Counted from the first letter of the stretch, positions 8,362-18,604 are shown. The stretch: 64,000 nt of DNA from Neohoeflea coraliihabitans (GCF_019334345.1 NZ_JAHWQX010000002.1:496001-560000); one strand, 5' to 3'. Notes: generated from the sequence alone by a model not told the origin. Program-made: numbers and translations.

Positions 8362-9141
8362 ATGACAGCCGATGACGCCTTTCGCGCCGAAGTGGCGGAC
8401 AACATCGCCTCGCTCGGACGAGATCGCGATCTGCAGGCTCTGTCGCGGATCTGGACGCGGGAAGTCGCCCCCCACAAATGGTCCTATAACTTCCGCTGGC
8501 TCGGCCGGCCAGCGATCCAGTATCCGAACGATGCCTGGGCTCTGCAGGAGTTGATCCATGCAATCCGCCCGGATCTGATCATCGAAACGGGGATCGCTCA
8601 TGGCGGCTCGCTGGTGTTTTCCGCCTCGATGCTGGCGCTGCTTGATTACAGCGAGGCGAGCGAGCGCGGCGAAACGCTTGATCCGCGGGCACCGAAACGA
8701 AAAGTGCTCGGCATCGACATCGACATTCGCGCGCACAACCGCGATGCCATCGAAAGCCACCCGATGGCACCGCGTATCGACATGATCGAGGGTTCGAGTA
8801 TCGATCCGGCGATTGTCGATGAGGTGAAAGCGCGCGCCGCCGGCTCAGAGCGGGTCCTGGTCTGTCTCGATTCCAACCATACGCACGATCATGTGCTTGG
8901 CGAGTTGGAGGCTTACGCGCCGCTGGTGTCGCCGGGCAGCTACATCATCGTCTACGACACGATTATCGATGATCTGCCGGAGGCGTTGATCGGCAACCGC
9001 CCGTGGGGAGCCGGCAGCAATCCGAAAACCGCCGTGCATGCATTTCTGCAAACGCACCCGGACTTCGTCATTGACGAGGAAATCGATCATAAATTGCAGA
9101 TCAGCGTCGCGCCACAGGGCTTTCTGCGGCGTGTTGCCTGA
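8362..9141 (+). CDS. CmcI/cephalosporin hydroxylase-like SAM-dependent methyltransferase
   Basis: This 259-residue protein belongs to the family named after CmcI, whose members are Rossmann-fold methyltransferases often found in polysaccharide clusters. The motif IIETGIAHGGSLVF (about 74-87) is the SAM-binding loop. VLGIDIDIRAHN is the acidic strand II, and VLVCLDSNHTHDHVL carries the metal or catalytic His/Asp residues. It follows the two glycosyltransferases with a good AAGGAA ribosome site. It probably O-methylates a sugar or modifies the same glycan; this is inferred from context. Confidence 0.8.
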   Translation: MTADDAFRAEVADNIASLGRDRDLQALSRIWTREVAPHKWSYNFRWLGRPAIQYPNDAWALQELIHAIRPDLIIETGIAHGGSLVFSASMLALLDYSEASERGETLDPRAPKRKVLGIDIDIRAHNRDAIESHPMAPRIDMIEGSSIDPAIVDEVKARAAGSERVLVCLDSNHTHDHVLGELEAYAPLVSPGSYIIVYDTIIDDLPEALIGNRPWGAGSNPKTAVHAFLQTHPDFVIDEEIDHKLQISVAPQGFLRRVA

Positions 9142-9399
9142 TCTCTGCGGCTAGAAGCCAGAATCTCGCCACCTGACGAGATGGGAAATTTTTCCAATTT
9201 GCCCGGAAATCCGGGCATTACTTACTGTTTTCAGATGAATTCTCGGTCAATTTTTCCCGATTTATGGAATTTCTGAGGATTCCCCCCAAATTCCGAATTT
9301 TTGCTTTGCGACCGGCGTAATCTTGTGAAAGATGGCGACCGGGGAAAGCGGCCACCAGAAAACGGCCGCACAAAAAACATAAAGCAGGGGACCATTTTA
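9142..9399. other. Intergenic region with hairpins, upstream of livH
   Basis: No coding sequence is seen in this relatively AT-rich stretch. It contains a GCCCGG-AAAT-CCGGGC hairpin (9201-9216) followed by a modest T-rich run, and a GGAAA/TTTCC inverted repeat just before it. These may end the glycosyltransferase transcript. The liv promoter should lie in the second half, but I cannot pick hexamers. Confidence 0.4.
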
Positions 9400-10328
<929 letters not shown>

Positions 10329-10329
<1 letters not shown>

Positions 10330-11933
10330 TGACAAGCACCGATAACCAACCGGCAAACCTCAATCGGCCGGAAGGCGCCCAGGTGAAGCGCGAGGAGCGT
10401 CTGGCTGCGCCGAACCGGCCGACCGGACGCCCCGGATCATCCGCTCACCCGCTCGCCGCAGCCTTGAAGGATTCAGTGATTGCCGCCTTGCTGGTGGCCG
10501 TACTGGGTTTCTTCTTTTTCGCCATCCGCACCGAGATCGCGCCCGGCGGGCTGGACGTCACGACCCGCTGGATGCTGTGGATCGTCTCGATCCTGGTGGT
10601 GTTTTTCGGCCGCCTCCTGATCCAGGTGTTCATTCTTGACGAGCAATCGCGCGGTCTGAAAATCGCCGTTTCGGCGGCCCTCGTGGCGGCGCTGACGGCA
10701 ATCTTCGTCATCAATTCCTCGCCGGGTGACCGGATCGGGTCGGTTATTTTCGGCGTGCTGATCGGCCTTGCCGCTGTCGGACTGGTCGCCGCGTTTGCGC
10801 ATTTTCGCGGCAATGAGAAAGCCGCGTCATCGATCGCTGTTCCCGGGCTCGGCAAATGGCTGGGACGGGCACTGTTCGTGTTCGCGCTGGTGCTGCCCTT
10901 CTTCTTCACCTACTTCTTTCCGGCGCGCGATCGGCAGTTCATCGATCTAGCCATTCTGATCATGACGTACATCATGCTGGGCTGGGGCTTGAATATCGTT
11001 GTCGGCCTCGCCGGCCTTCTCGATCTCGGCTATGTCGCGTTCTACGCGGTCGGCGCCTATTCCTTTGCGCTGCTGTCGACCCATTACGAGTTCATCGGCT
11101 TCTGGGTCGCCTTGCCGCTGGCCGGCATTCTCGCCGCCTTCTGGGGCGTCATTCTCGGGTTTCCGGTGCTGAGGCTGCGGGGGGATTATCTGGCGATTGT
11201 CACATTGGCGTTCGGGGAGATCATCCGCGTCGTGCTGTTGAACTGGTACCAGTTCACCGGCGGTCCGGATGGCATTTCCGGTATTCCGAAACCGACCCTG
11301 TTCGGTCTCGAGTTCAAGCGCGGCGAAGGCGGTTTCGCGGACTTTTTCGGGATGGATTACGATTCCATTCAGCGCTTCATCTTCCTGTATTATATCATTT
11401 TCGTGCTGGCGATCCTGACCAACATCATCACCATGCGACTGCGCAAGATGCCGATCGGGCGGGCCTGGGAGGCCCTGCGCGAAGATGAGATTGCCTGTCG
11501 TTCGCTGGGGATCAACACCACCAACACGAAGCTGACCGCCTTTGCAACGGGTGCGATGTTCGGCGGATTTGCCGGATCCTTCTTCGCCACGCGGCAAGGG
11601 TTCATCTCGCCGGAAAGCTTCACCTTCCTTGAATCCGCAATCATCCTGGCGATCGTCGTGCTCGGCGGACTGGGCTCGCAGATCGGCGTCGTTATCGCCT
11701 CGGTGGCGATGATCGGCGGCATCGAACTGTTGCGCAATCTCGATTTCCTGCAGGCAGTTTTCGGCACCGGGTTCGACCCGACCCAGTATCGCATGCTGAT
11801 TTTCGGCCTGGCGATGGTTCTGATCATGGTGTGGAAGCCGCGCGGCCTCGTCTCGTCGCGTGAGCCTTCGGCCGTCTACAAGGAGAAGAAGACCATCGGC
11901 GCGGACATGGTCGCCCAAGGTGAGGGGCATTGA
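10329..11933 (+). CDS. livM: Branched-chain amino acid ABC transporter permease LivM
   Basis: This 534-residue permease is the partner of LivH. A hydrophilic N-terminal tail of about 45 residues is followed by a DUF3382-like block of helices (about 45-200), then the LivM core with [28 protein letters not shown] (about 215-245), [19 protein letters not shown] and the coupling segment [15 protein letters not shown]. It is longer than the Escherichia coli protein (425), as is usual in this lineage. The stop overlaps the start region of livG. Confidence 0.92.
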
Positions 11934-13405
11934 TGATGACAGATGTGACATCCATGCCCGCGCAGGGCGGCACCCTTTCGTCGTGGGATGACGATCCCGT
12001 ATTGACGGTCGAACACCTGACGATGCGCTTTGGCGGGCTTGTCGCCGTCAATGACCTGTCCTTCAATGTCGGCCGCGGTGACATCACGGCTCTGATTGGT
12101 CCGAATGGCGCCGGCAAGACGACCGTCTTCAACTGCGTGACCGGGTTTTACAAGCCGACCGAGGGCCGGATCGTCATGCGGCACGGCCGCAACGTTCCGG
12201 AAAGCCTGATCGCTTCGGTGACCAATTCGGGCGAACAGCATCACCATGAAGATGGCTCGGGTGTCTTCCTGCTCGAACGCATGCCGGATTTCATGATCTC
12301 GCGGCGTGCCAAGGTGGCGCGAACGTTTCAGAACATCCGCCTGTTCGCCGGCATGACGGTGCTCGAGAACCTTCTGGTGGCGCAGCACAATCCGCTGATG
12401 GTGGCCTCGAACTTCACCATTGGCGGACTGATCGGCTTGCCGGGCTACAAGAAGTCGCGGGCTGAATCGATCGACAAGGCTGTCTACTGGATGGAACAGG
12501 TGCGACTGATCGACCGCGCCGACGACCCGGCCGGCGATCTGCCTTATGGCGCACAGCGCCGGCTCGAGATCGCCCGCGCCATGTGCACCGACCCGCATCT
12601 TCTGTGCCTTGACGAACCGGCGGCCGGTCTCAATCCGCGGGAATCCGCCGAACTCAACGAGCTGTTGCAATTCATCCGGCAAAAGCACGGCACATCGATC
12701 CTGCTGATCGAGCACGACATGGGCGTCGTGATGCAAATATCCGACCACATCGTGGTGCTCGACTACGGCGAAAAGATCTCGGATGGCGATGCCGAATTCG
12801 TCCGCAACGACCCGAAGGTGATTGCCGCCTATCTCGGCGTTGAAGATGAGGAAGAGGTCGAGGAAGTGCTCGAGGAGGATGCCGCGCTGGCGGCCGGCAA
12901 GTCAGTCGGGGAGGCTCCTGGCGAGGACAGCCCGGAGAGGCCTCTTGGCACAACGCAGACGGATGTGACCGGCGACGAGAGCGGGCCTGTGCCGAAGTCG
13001 GCTGAACTCGATCCGATCCCGCCTGCGGCGGCCGCCAGTGCAGCGGCTCTCGGCGAGCCGGCGGATGGGCCTGCCGCCGATGCGGCGCAGACGCCGATGG
13101 CTGGCGCTCTTTCCACCGCGCGCGACGGGCGCCCGGACAAGCTGACGCGTATCAGTGGCATTGGTCCGGTAAATGAGCACAAGCTCAACGCCCACGGCAT
13201 CTTTCACTTCGACCAGATTGCCGCATGGACCGCTGAAGATGTGAAACAGGCGGAAAGCTATCTCGCCTTTGACGGCCGCATTGCGCGCGAGGATTGGGTG
13301 GGACAGGCGCGTCAGCTTGCCGCCGGGGAAGACACCGAATTCTCGCGGCGGGAAGACAGGAAAACGTCCCCGCGTGACCCCAATGGCAAGGGAGGCGCCA
13401 AGTGA
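11933..13405 (+). CDS. livG: LivG ATPase fused to a C-terminal helix-hairpin-helix domain
   Basis: Residues 1-285 are a normal LivG ATPase: Walker A GPNGAGKTT, a lineage-typical insertion after it (about 80-120, His/Glu-rich), AQRRLEIARAM near the signature, Walker B LLCLDEPAAGLNP and the switch His in LIEHDMG. The protein then continues well past the usual end, to 490 residues. First comes a very acidic Ala/Pro-rich linker (about 300-395). Then a domain at about 400-465 has the helix-hairpin-helix pattern ISGIGP, HGIFHFDQIAAWT and GRIAREDWVGQA. That domain resembles the extension seen on NuoE-type proteins in alphaproteobacteria. The ATG at 11933 (or 11936) follows a GAGGGG ribosome site. 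It overlaps livF. Confidence 0.9.
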   Translation: MMTDVTSMPAQGGTLSSWDDDPVLTVEHLTMRFGGLVAVNDLSFNVGRGDITALIGPNGAGKTTVFNCVTGFYKPTEGRIVMRHGRNVPESLIASVTNSGEQHHHEDGSGVFLLERMPDFMISRRAKVARTFQNIRLFAGMTVLENLLVAQHNPLMVASNFTIGGLIGLPGYKKSRAESIDKAVYWMEQVRLIDRADDPAGDLPYGAQRRLEIARAMCTDPHLLCLDEPAAGLNPRESAELNELLQFIRQKHGTSILLIEHDMGVVMQISDHIVVLDYGEKISDGDAEFVRNDPKVIAAYLGVEDEEEVEEVLEEDAALAAGKSVGEAPGEDSPERPLGTTQTDVTGDESGPVPKSAELDPIPPAAAASAAALGEPADGPAADAAQTPMAGALSTARDGRPDKLTRISGIGPVNEHKLNAHGIFHFDQIAAWTAEDVKQAESYLAFDGRIAREDWVGQARQLAAGEDTEFSRREDRKTSPRDPNGKGGAK

Positions 13406-14136
13406 CCGCTGACACGGCTCCGCTTCTGTCGGTTTCCGGCGTGGAAACCTATTACGGCAACATTGTCGCGTTGCGCGGCGTCGATATCGATGTGCAACCT
13501 GGTGAAATCGTCACGCTGATCGGTGCCAACGGGGCCGGCAAGTCGACCCTGATGATGACGATATGCGGCAATCCGCGCGCCCGTGCCGGCCGCATCGTCT
13601 ATGACGGCACCGACATCACCCGCATGCCGACGCATGAGATCATGCGTCTGGGTATCGCACAGTCCCCCGAAGGGCGGCGGATCTTTCCGCGCATGACGGT
13701 GATGGAAAACCTGCAGATGGGCGCCCAACTCGTCGATGACAAGCATTTCGACGACGATGTCCGGCGGGTGTTCGATCTGTTTCCGCGCCTGAAGGAGCGG
13801 CAGGTGCAACGCGGCGGCACGCTGTCGGGCGGCGAGCAGCAGATGCTGGCTATCGGACGCGCCCTGATGAGCCGGCCGAAACTGCTGTTGCTCGATGAAC
13901 CGTCGCTGGGCCTGGCGCCGCTGATCGTCCGGCAGATTTTCGAGATTATCGGCGAACTGAACCGCAATGAGGGATTGACCGTGTTTCTGGTCGAACAGAA
14001 CGCATTTCACGCCCTGAAGCTGGCGCATCGCGGCCATGTGATGGTGAACGGTGCGATCACCATGAGCGGCACCGGACAGGAATTGCTGAAGCGCGAGGAG
14101 GTCCGGGCGGCCTATCTCGAAGGCGGCGCACACTAG
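13402..14136 (+). CDS. livF: Branched-chain amino acid ABC transporter ATPase LivF
   Basis: This 244-residue ATPase pairs with LivG. It has Walker A (GANGAGKSTLM), the LivF-typical SPEGRRIFPRMTVMENLQMG segment, the signature LSGGEQQMLAIGRAL, Walker B (LLLLDEPSLGLAP) and VEQN in the switch position. It begins with GTG, has a GGAGG ribosome site and overlaps the end of livG by 4 bp. Confidence 0.93.
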   Translation: MTADTAPLLSVSGVETYYGNIVALRGVDIDVQPGEIVTLIGANGAGKSTLMMTICGNPRARAGRIVYDGTDITRMPTHEIMRLGIAQSPEGRRIFPRMTVMENLQMGAQLVDDKHFDDDVRRVFDLFPRLKERQVQRGGTLSGGEQQMLAIGRALMSRPKLLLLDEPSLGLAPLIVRQIFEIIGELNRNEGLTVFLVEQNAFHALKLAHRGHVMVNGAITMSGTGQELLKREEVRAAYLEGGAH

Positions 14137-14143
14137 GATTGGC

Positions 14144-14509
14144 ATGATGGAATCTGCAAATACAAACGCCAACGCGTTACTTTGGGAAGTCTCTGCTTTC
14201 GAGTTCATTCTTGTCACCGTGATCCTTGGCGGCGCCGCCGCCTGGATGACCGGACGGGCGCTGGCACAATCCTGGGGCTCGAACTGGGTGCTGGGATTTT
14301 ATATCGTGCTGCTGACCGCGGCAGTGCGCTTCATCCATTTTTCGCTGTATGGCGGGACGCTACTGACCATCCAGTACTACCTGATCGATCTGGTCGTCCT
14401 GCTGGGAATCGCTTTTGCTGCAAAGCGCTATGTACGCGCTGGCCAGATGGCGAGCCAGTACCGCTTCCTGTTTGATCGCAGCGGGCCGTTCGGCTGGAGA
14501 AATCGCTGA
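14144..14509 (+). CDS. Conserved small inner-membrane protein of liv operons (DUF6867-like)
   Basis: This 121-residue protein has three predicted membrane helices (about 18-38, 47-66 and 74-94) and a basic C-terminus ending RSGPFGWRNR. It starts 7 bp after livF, so it belongs to the same transcript. Small proteins of this type recur beside liv genes in Hyphomicrobiales, and I believe the family is DUF6867, from memory. It may assist assembly or regulation of the transporter, but no function is known to me. Confidence 0.7.
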   Translation: MMESANTNANALLWEVSAFEFILVTVILGGAAAWMTGRALAQSWGSNWVLGFYIVLLTAAVRFIHFSLYGGTLLTIQYYLIDLVVLLGIAFAAKRYVRAGQMASQYRFLFDRSGPFGWRNR

Positions 14510-14786
14510 GCTGAAGCGGGCTGCCCGGCCATCCATGCATGTTTCATTCCGGTTCGCGCAGAGGGGCGAAGCGGTGTTTCGGCGTGTCCGGGGGCAGAAG
14601 GCCGTGGCAGTAACCAAACGTGCAGTCAGCAGGAAAAAATACTGCAAATCCTCTTTCAATCGCCCGAATTTTGCGATTTGATGCGCCGCAAGCGAGGAGG
14701 AAACCTCGCAGTAATATTGGCAGGGAGGACAAACACCGACCGATCTGCCGCTTGTTCAACCGGTGTATTAATTTAAGGGAGCAACC

Positions 14787-15884
14787 ATGAAAAAGGTACT
14801 CTTGGCTGGTGCTGCACTGAGCCTTGTGATGTCGTCCTCCGCTCTGGCCGATATCACCATCGCGACGGCAGGACCGATGACCGGCCAATACGCATCCTTC
14901 GGTCAGCAGATGAAAGCAGGCGCCGAACAGGCCGTTGCCGACATCAACGCCGCCGGCGGCGTCAACGGCGAGATGCTGAAGCTGGAAGTGGGCGACGACG
15001 CTTGCGATCCGAAGCAGGCCGTGGCCGTGGCCAACCAGTTTGCCGGTGAAGGCGTTGTCTTCGTGGCAGGCCACTTCTGCTCCGGTTCTTCGATCCCGGC
15101 TTCTGCTGTGTATGCCGACGAAGGCATCATTCAGATCACCCCGGCCTCGACCAACCCGAAGTTCACCGACGAGCGTCCGGGCGACGGCGTCTTCCGCGTC
15201 TGCGGCCGTGACGACCAGCAGGGCGATGTTGCCGGCAAGTATCTTGTCGACAATTTCGGCGATAAGAAAGTTGCCTTCGTTCACGACAAGACCGCCTATG
15301 GCAAGGGCCTCGCCGATGCCACGATGGCTGCCTATGAAGCAGCTGGCGGCGAGCCGGCCATGTACGAAGCCTATACGGCTGGTGAAAAGGACTATTCGGC
15401 GCTGGTTTCCAAGCTGAAGTCGGAAGGCGTTGGCGTTCTCTATGTCGGCGGTTACCACACGGAAGCCGGCCTGATGGCTCGCCAGGCCAAGGAACAGGGC
15501 ATGGACCTGCAGATCGTCTCGGGTGACGCACTGGTCACCGACGAATACTGGGCGATCACCGGCGATGCCGGCGAAGGCACGCTGATGACGTTCTCGCCCG
15601 ATCCGCGCGGCTATGAAACCGCCGCCAAGGTCGTCGAGAAACTCGAAGCTGATGGCAAGCCGACGGAAGGCTACGTGCTTTACACCTATGCTGCCATCCA
15701 GGCCTGGGCCGATGCGGTCAAGGCTGCCGGCTCAACTGACTTTGATGCCGTCGTCTCGGCATTGAACGAGGGCGAGTTCTCGACGGTGCTCGGCGATCTG
15801 TCCTTCGATGACAAGGGCGACGTGTCACTGCCAGGCTATGTCTTCTACGAATGGTCGGACGGCAAATACACGCAGATCAACTGA
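14787..15884 (+). CDS. livJ: Branched-chain amino acid-binding periplasmic protein LivJ/LivK-like
   Basis: This 365-residue secreted protein has a signal peptide of about 21 residues (cleaved after ALA). The mature start DITIATAGPMTGQYASFGQQM is typical of Leu/Ile/Val-binding proteins. CDPKQAVAVANQF, FCSGSSIPAS (ligand loop) and YGKGLADATMAAYEAAG support the type I periplasmic fold. It lies 277 bp after the small membrane protein, with its own GGGAG ribosome site, and ends in a strong terminator. It is therefore probably transcribed separately at a higher level than livHMGF. Confidence 0.92.
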   Translation: MKKVLLAGAALSLVMSSSALADITIATAGPMTGQYASFGQQMKAGAEQAVADINAAGGVNGEMLKLEVGDDACDPKQAVAVANQFAGEGVVFVAGHFCSGSSIPASAVYADEGIIQITPASTNPKFTDERPGDGVFRVCGRDDQQGDVAGKYLVDNFGDKKVAFVHDKTAYGKGLADATMAAYEAAGGEPAMYEAYTAGEKDYSALVSKLKSEGVGVLYVGGYHTEAGLMARQAKEQGMDLQIVSGDALVTDEYWAITGDAGEGTLMTFSPDPRGYETAAKVVEKLEADGKPTEGYVLYTYAAIQAWADAVKAAGSTDFDAVVSALNEGEFSTVLGDLSFDDKGDVSLPGYVFYEWSDGKYTQIN

Positions 15885-15940
15885 TCGTGTGAGCCGATCG
15901 GCAGGTGACGCCCGAGGGCGCCACGCCAATTGACACCCGA

Positions 15941-15972
15941 GGCCCCGGCGAATTTTCGCCGGGGCCTTTTTC
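15941..15972 (+). terminator. Rho-independent terminator after livJ
   Basis: A ten-base-pair perfect stem (GGCCCCGGCG/CGCCGGGGCC) with an AATTTT loop is followed by TTTTT. It lies 56 bp after the livJ stop. Confidence 0.9.
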
Positions 15973-16076
15973 GTGACCTGGGCCGACCGGGCAAGAATTT
16001 GCCATTTCGGCGCTCCGGTCGCATGGTGAAGCATCGAGACCCGGTGCCCGTGCACTCTCTTTGGGAGGATATTCTC

Positions 16077-16667
16077 ATGCGTTATCTGCTGCTTGCCGCT
16101 TTATCCCTGCTGTTTGTTTCCGCCGCCACCGCCGAACCGGTGGGCATTGACCGGGAACGCATGTCGGTGACCGTGGAAACGGACAAGGGTCCCTATGAAA
16201 TTCGCCGCGAGCAGGACAATGCAGCCGTCATCAGCGGCGAGTTCGCGCGCACCTCGCGCCCCTGCCCGCCCTTCTGCATCCAACCGATGCAGCCGGCCGA
16301 GGGGGTGACGACGATTGGCGAACTTGAACTTTTGGCCATGCTCGAGGATCCGGAGGTGACGGTGATCGACAGCCGTACCAATGACTGGTTTACCGGCGGC
16401 ACCATTCCCGGCGCCCGGCACATGGCCTGGGATCGCATCAGTGAACGGCTTAATGAACTCGGCTGCGAACCGGACTTCGATGGATGGGACTGTCAGGCGG
16501 CGCACAAGGTGGCGCTGTTTTGCAACGGGCCGTGGTGCGGCCAGTCACCGACGGCGATCCGGGCGATGATCACCGCCGGCTACCCGGCCGATAGGATCAG
16601 CTATTACCGTGGCGGCATGCAGGTCTGGCGGATGCTGGGACTGCCGGTGGTTACCCCGGCGAACTGA
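16077..16667 (+). CDS. Periplasmic single-domain rhodanese-like protein
   Basis: The protein has 196 residues. A signal peptide (about 1-19, ending ATA before Glu-Pro) predicts export. The C-terminal half is a rhodanese domain: VTVIDSRTNDWFTGGTIPGARH, then the active-site loop FCNGPWCGQS with the presumed catalytic Cys, and a GGMQVWRMLGLPV end. The loop carries a second Cys four residues later, so it could be redox-controlled. The N-terminal region contains another Cys pair (RPCPPFC). Sulfur transfer in the periplasm is plausible but the partner is unknown. The ATG follows GGGAGG with suitable spacing. Confidence 0.82.
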   Translation: MRYLLLAALSLLFVSAATAEPVGIDRERMSVTVETDKGPYEIRREQDNAAVISGEFARTSRPCPPFCIQPMQPAEGVTTIGELELLAMLEDPEVTVIDSRTNDWFTGGTIPGARHMAWDRISERLNELGCEPDFDGWDCQAAHKVALFCNGPWCGQSPTAIRAMITAGYPADRISYYRGGMQVWRMLGLPVVTPAN

Positions 16668-16715
16668 GAGCGGCGCTGGCATTCCGGCCAGGAGACACAG
16701 CGCCTCGCCTGCAAT

Positions 16716-16730
16716 TGCGAATGAGTTGCA
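16716..16730. promoter_or_regulatory. Upstream Mur/Fur-type operator of sitABCD
   Basis: TGCGAATGAGTTGCA matches the reverse complement of the downstream box in 14 of 15 positions. It fits the TGCAA-N5-TTGCA type of manganese-responsive (Mur) operator described in Rhizobiaceae. It lies just upstream of a TTGACA -35 element (16737-16742). Confidence 0.5.
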
Positions 16731-16736
16731 ACTGAC

Positions 16737-16764
16737 TTGACAGTGGCGCGGGCGCTGCTATGTC
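16737..16764 (+). promoter_or_regulatory. Putative sigma-70 promoter of sitABCD
   Basis: TTGACA (16737-16742), a 16-base spacer and TATGTC (16759-16764) form a reasonable promoter. The inferred start site falls at about 16770, on the downstream operator. Transcription would give a leader of about 25 bases ending in an AGGAG ribosome site. Confidence 0.45.
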
Positions 16765-16769
16765 TGGAA

Positions 16770-16784
16770 TGCAACTCATTTGCA
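16770..16784. promoter_or_regulatory. Downstream Mur/Fur-type operator of sitABCD
   Basis: TGCAACTCATTTGCA is an imperfect palindrome with TGCAA and TTGCA arms. Bound repressor would block the start site. Together with the upstream box it brackets the promoter, the arrangement reported for the two Mur sites of rhizobial sitABCD. Confidence 0.55.
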
Positions 16785-16793
16785 GGAGCAAAC

Positions 16794-17690
16794 ATGCGTT
16801 CTTTGTTCATCGCGGGCGCCTTCGCGGCCGCTCTCGTTACCGCGGCCATCGGGCCGGCAGCGGCGGCACCGCTCAAGGTTTTGACAAGTTTCACGATTTT
16901 CGCCGACATGGCGCGCAATGTCGCCGGCGACAAGGCCGAGATCGTGTCGATCACACGTCCGGGCGTTGATATCCATACCTTCCGCCCGACGCCGGCCGAT
17001 ATCCGGCGCGGACTGGGGGCGCAGCTTGTTTTGTGGAATGGCCTCAATCTGGAAATCTGGCTTGAGCGGTATCTGGAGAATCTTGGTGGCGCAAAGCTGG
17101 TCACGCTGTCGGACGGGGTGGAGCCGATCCTGATCGCCGAGGGCGACTACGAAGGCAGAACCAATCCGCATGCCTGGATGTCGCCGGATGCGGCGCTGGT
17201 CTATGTGGACAACATCATCGCCGCGCTGAGCGAGGCCGATCCGGACAATGCCGAGAGCTACGCCGCCAATGGCGCAGCCTACAAAGCCGAGATCGAGGCA
17301 ACGGTGGCGCCGATCCGCGAGCGGCTCGCTTCGATACCGGACGACAAGCGCTGGCTGGTGACCAGCGAAGGCGCGTTCAGCTATCTGGCGCGCGATTTTG
17401 ATCTGAAGGAGGCCTGGCTGTGGGCGGTCAATTCCGAGCAGCAGGGCACACCGCAACAGGTCAAGAAAGTGATTGATCTGATCAAGGCGCACGAGATACC
17501 GGTCATCTTTTCTGAGAGCACCGTTTCGCCAAAGCCAGCCGAGCAGGTGGCGCGCGAAACCGGCGCGCGCTACGGCGGGGTGCTGTATGTGGATTCCCTG
17601 AGCGAGGAAGGCGGACCGGTGCCGACCTATCTCGACCTGTTGCGGGTCACCAGCGAGACTATTGCCGAGGGGTTGGCGCAATCCTCATGA
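16794..17690 (+). CDS. sitA: Mn/Fe ABC transporter substrate-binding protein SitA-like
   Basis: This 298-residue periplasmic protein of cluster A-I has a signal peptide of about 23 residues. Candidate metal ligands are His in VDIHTF, His in NPHAWMSP, Glu in TSEGAFSYL and an Asp near the C-terminus. The Glu in the third position, instead of the His common in ZnuA, and the absence of a His-rich loop favour Mn/Fe over Zn. The ATG at 16794 has AGGAG seven bases upstream. The stop overlaps sitB. Confidence 0.85.
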   Translation: MRSLFIAGAFAAALVTAAIGPAAAAPLKVLTSFTIFADMARNVAGDKAEIVSITRPGVDIHTFRPTPADIRRGLGAQLVLWNGLNLEIWLERYLENLGGAKLVTLSDGVEPILIAEGDYEGRTNPHAWMSPDAALVYVDNIIAALSEADPDNAESYAANGAAYKAEIEATVAPIRERLASIPDDKRWLVTSEGAFSYLARDFDLKEAWLWAVNSEQQGTPQQVKKVIDLIKAHEIPVIFSESTVSPKPAEQVARETGARYGGVLYVDSLSEEGGPVPTYLDLLRVTSETIAEGLAQSS

Positions 17691-18604
17691 CCGGTTCCGG
17701 CACGTCTGTTCTCGACAGCGCCAATGCGGGCCGTGAAAAATCGGTCGGCCTCGAAGTGCGCGCTGTCAGCGTCGTCTATCGAAATGGCAACAAGGCGCTT
17801 GATCAGGCATCCTTTGCCGTGCCGCGCGGCTCGATCACCGCCCTCGTCGGGATCAACGGCTCCGGGAAATCGACGCTGTTCAAGTCGATCATGGGATTTC
17901 TGCCGTTGATGTCCGGTGAAATCCGCATTCTGGGCCTCAGCGTTGCAGAAGCGTTGAAGCGCAATCTCGTCGCCTATGTGCCGCAGAGCGAGGAAGTTGA
18001 CTGGAGTTTTCCGGTGCTGGTCGAGGATGTGGTGACGATGGGTCGCTACGGCCACATGAATTTCTTGCGCATGGCGCGAGCCGAGGATCGGCGCAAGGTG
18101 GATATCGCCCTCGAACGGGTCGGCATGAGCGCCTATCGCAAGCGGCAGATCGGCGAATTGTCGGGAGGTCAGAAGAAGCGCGTCTTCCTGGCCCGCGCCC
18201 TGGCACAGGAAGGGCGCGTCATTCTCCTCGATGAACCGTTCACCGGTGTCGATGTGACAACCGAGACGCAGATCATCACGCTGCTGCGTGAACTGCGCGA
18301 TGAGGGTCACGTGATGCTTGTCTCGACACACAATCTCGGCAGTGTGCCGGAATTCTGTGACCGGGCCGTGCTGATCAATCGCACCGTGCTGGCGGAAGGG
18401 CCGACCGATGACGTGTTCACCGCGCAAAATCTGCAGGCGGCATTCGGCGGCGTGCTGCGGCATTTCGTGCTCAGCGGCAAGGATCTGCATCACGACCATG
18501 TCGACGACGACCGACAGCTGACGGTGCTGACGGACGACGAACGGCCCTTCATCATCTACGGGGACGACGCCCGCAAAGCCGGCGGCGAGCCTGGTTCCGA
18601 ATGA
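17687..18604 (+). CDS. sitB: Mn/Fe ABC transporter ATPase SitB-like
   Basis: This 305-residue ATPase has Walker A ([11 protein letters not shown]), the Q-loop PQSEEVDW typical of the metal-transport group, the signature [15 protein letters not shown], Walker B ([12 protein letters not shown]) and the switch His in VSTHNLG. The C-terminal tail (about 255-305) is rich in His and Asp (HHDHVDDD); it could bind metal, though this is only suggestive. It overlaps sitA and sitC by 4 bp each. Confidence 0.88.
   Translation: MTGSGTSVLDSANAGREKSVGLEVRAVSVVYRNGNKALDQASFAVPRGSITALVGINGSGKSTLFKSIMGFLPLMSGEIRILGLSVAEALKRNLVAYVPQSEEVDWSFPVLVEDVVTMGRYGHMNFLRMARAEDRRKVDIALERVGMSAYRKRQIGELSGGQKKRVFLARALAQEGRVILLDEPFTGVDVTTETQIITLLRELRDEGHVMLVSTHNLGSVPEFCDRAVLINRTVLAEGPTDDVFTAQNLQAAFGGVLRHFVLSGKDLHHDHVDDDRQLTVLTDDERPFIIYGDDARKAGGEPGSE

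Noticed and set aside
10947-11951. Minus-strand frame of 334 codons over livM
   Set aside because: Shadow of a membrane-protein gene; it is charged and repetitive, with no start signal.
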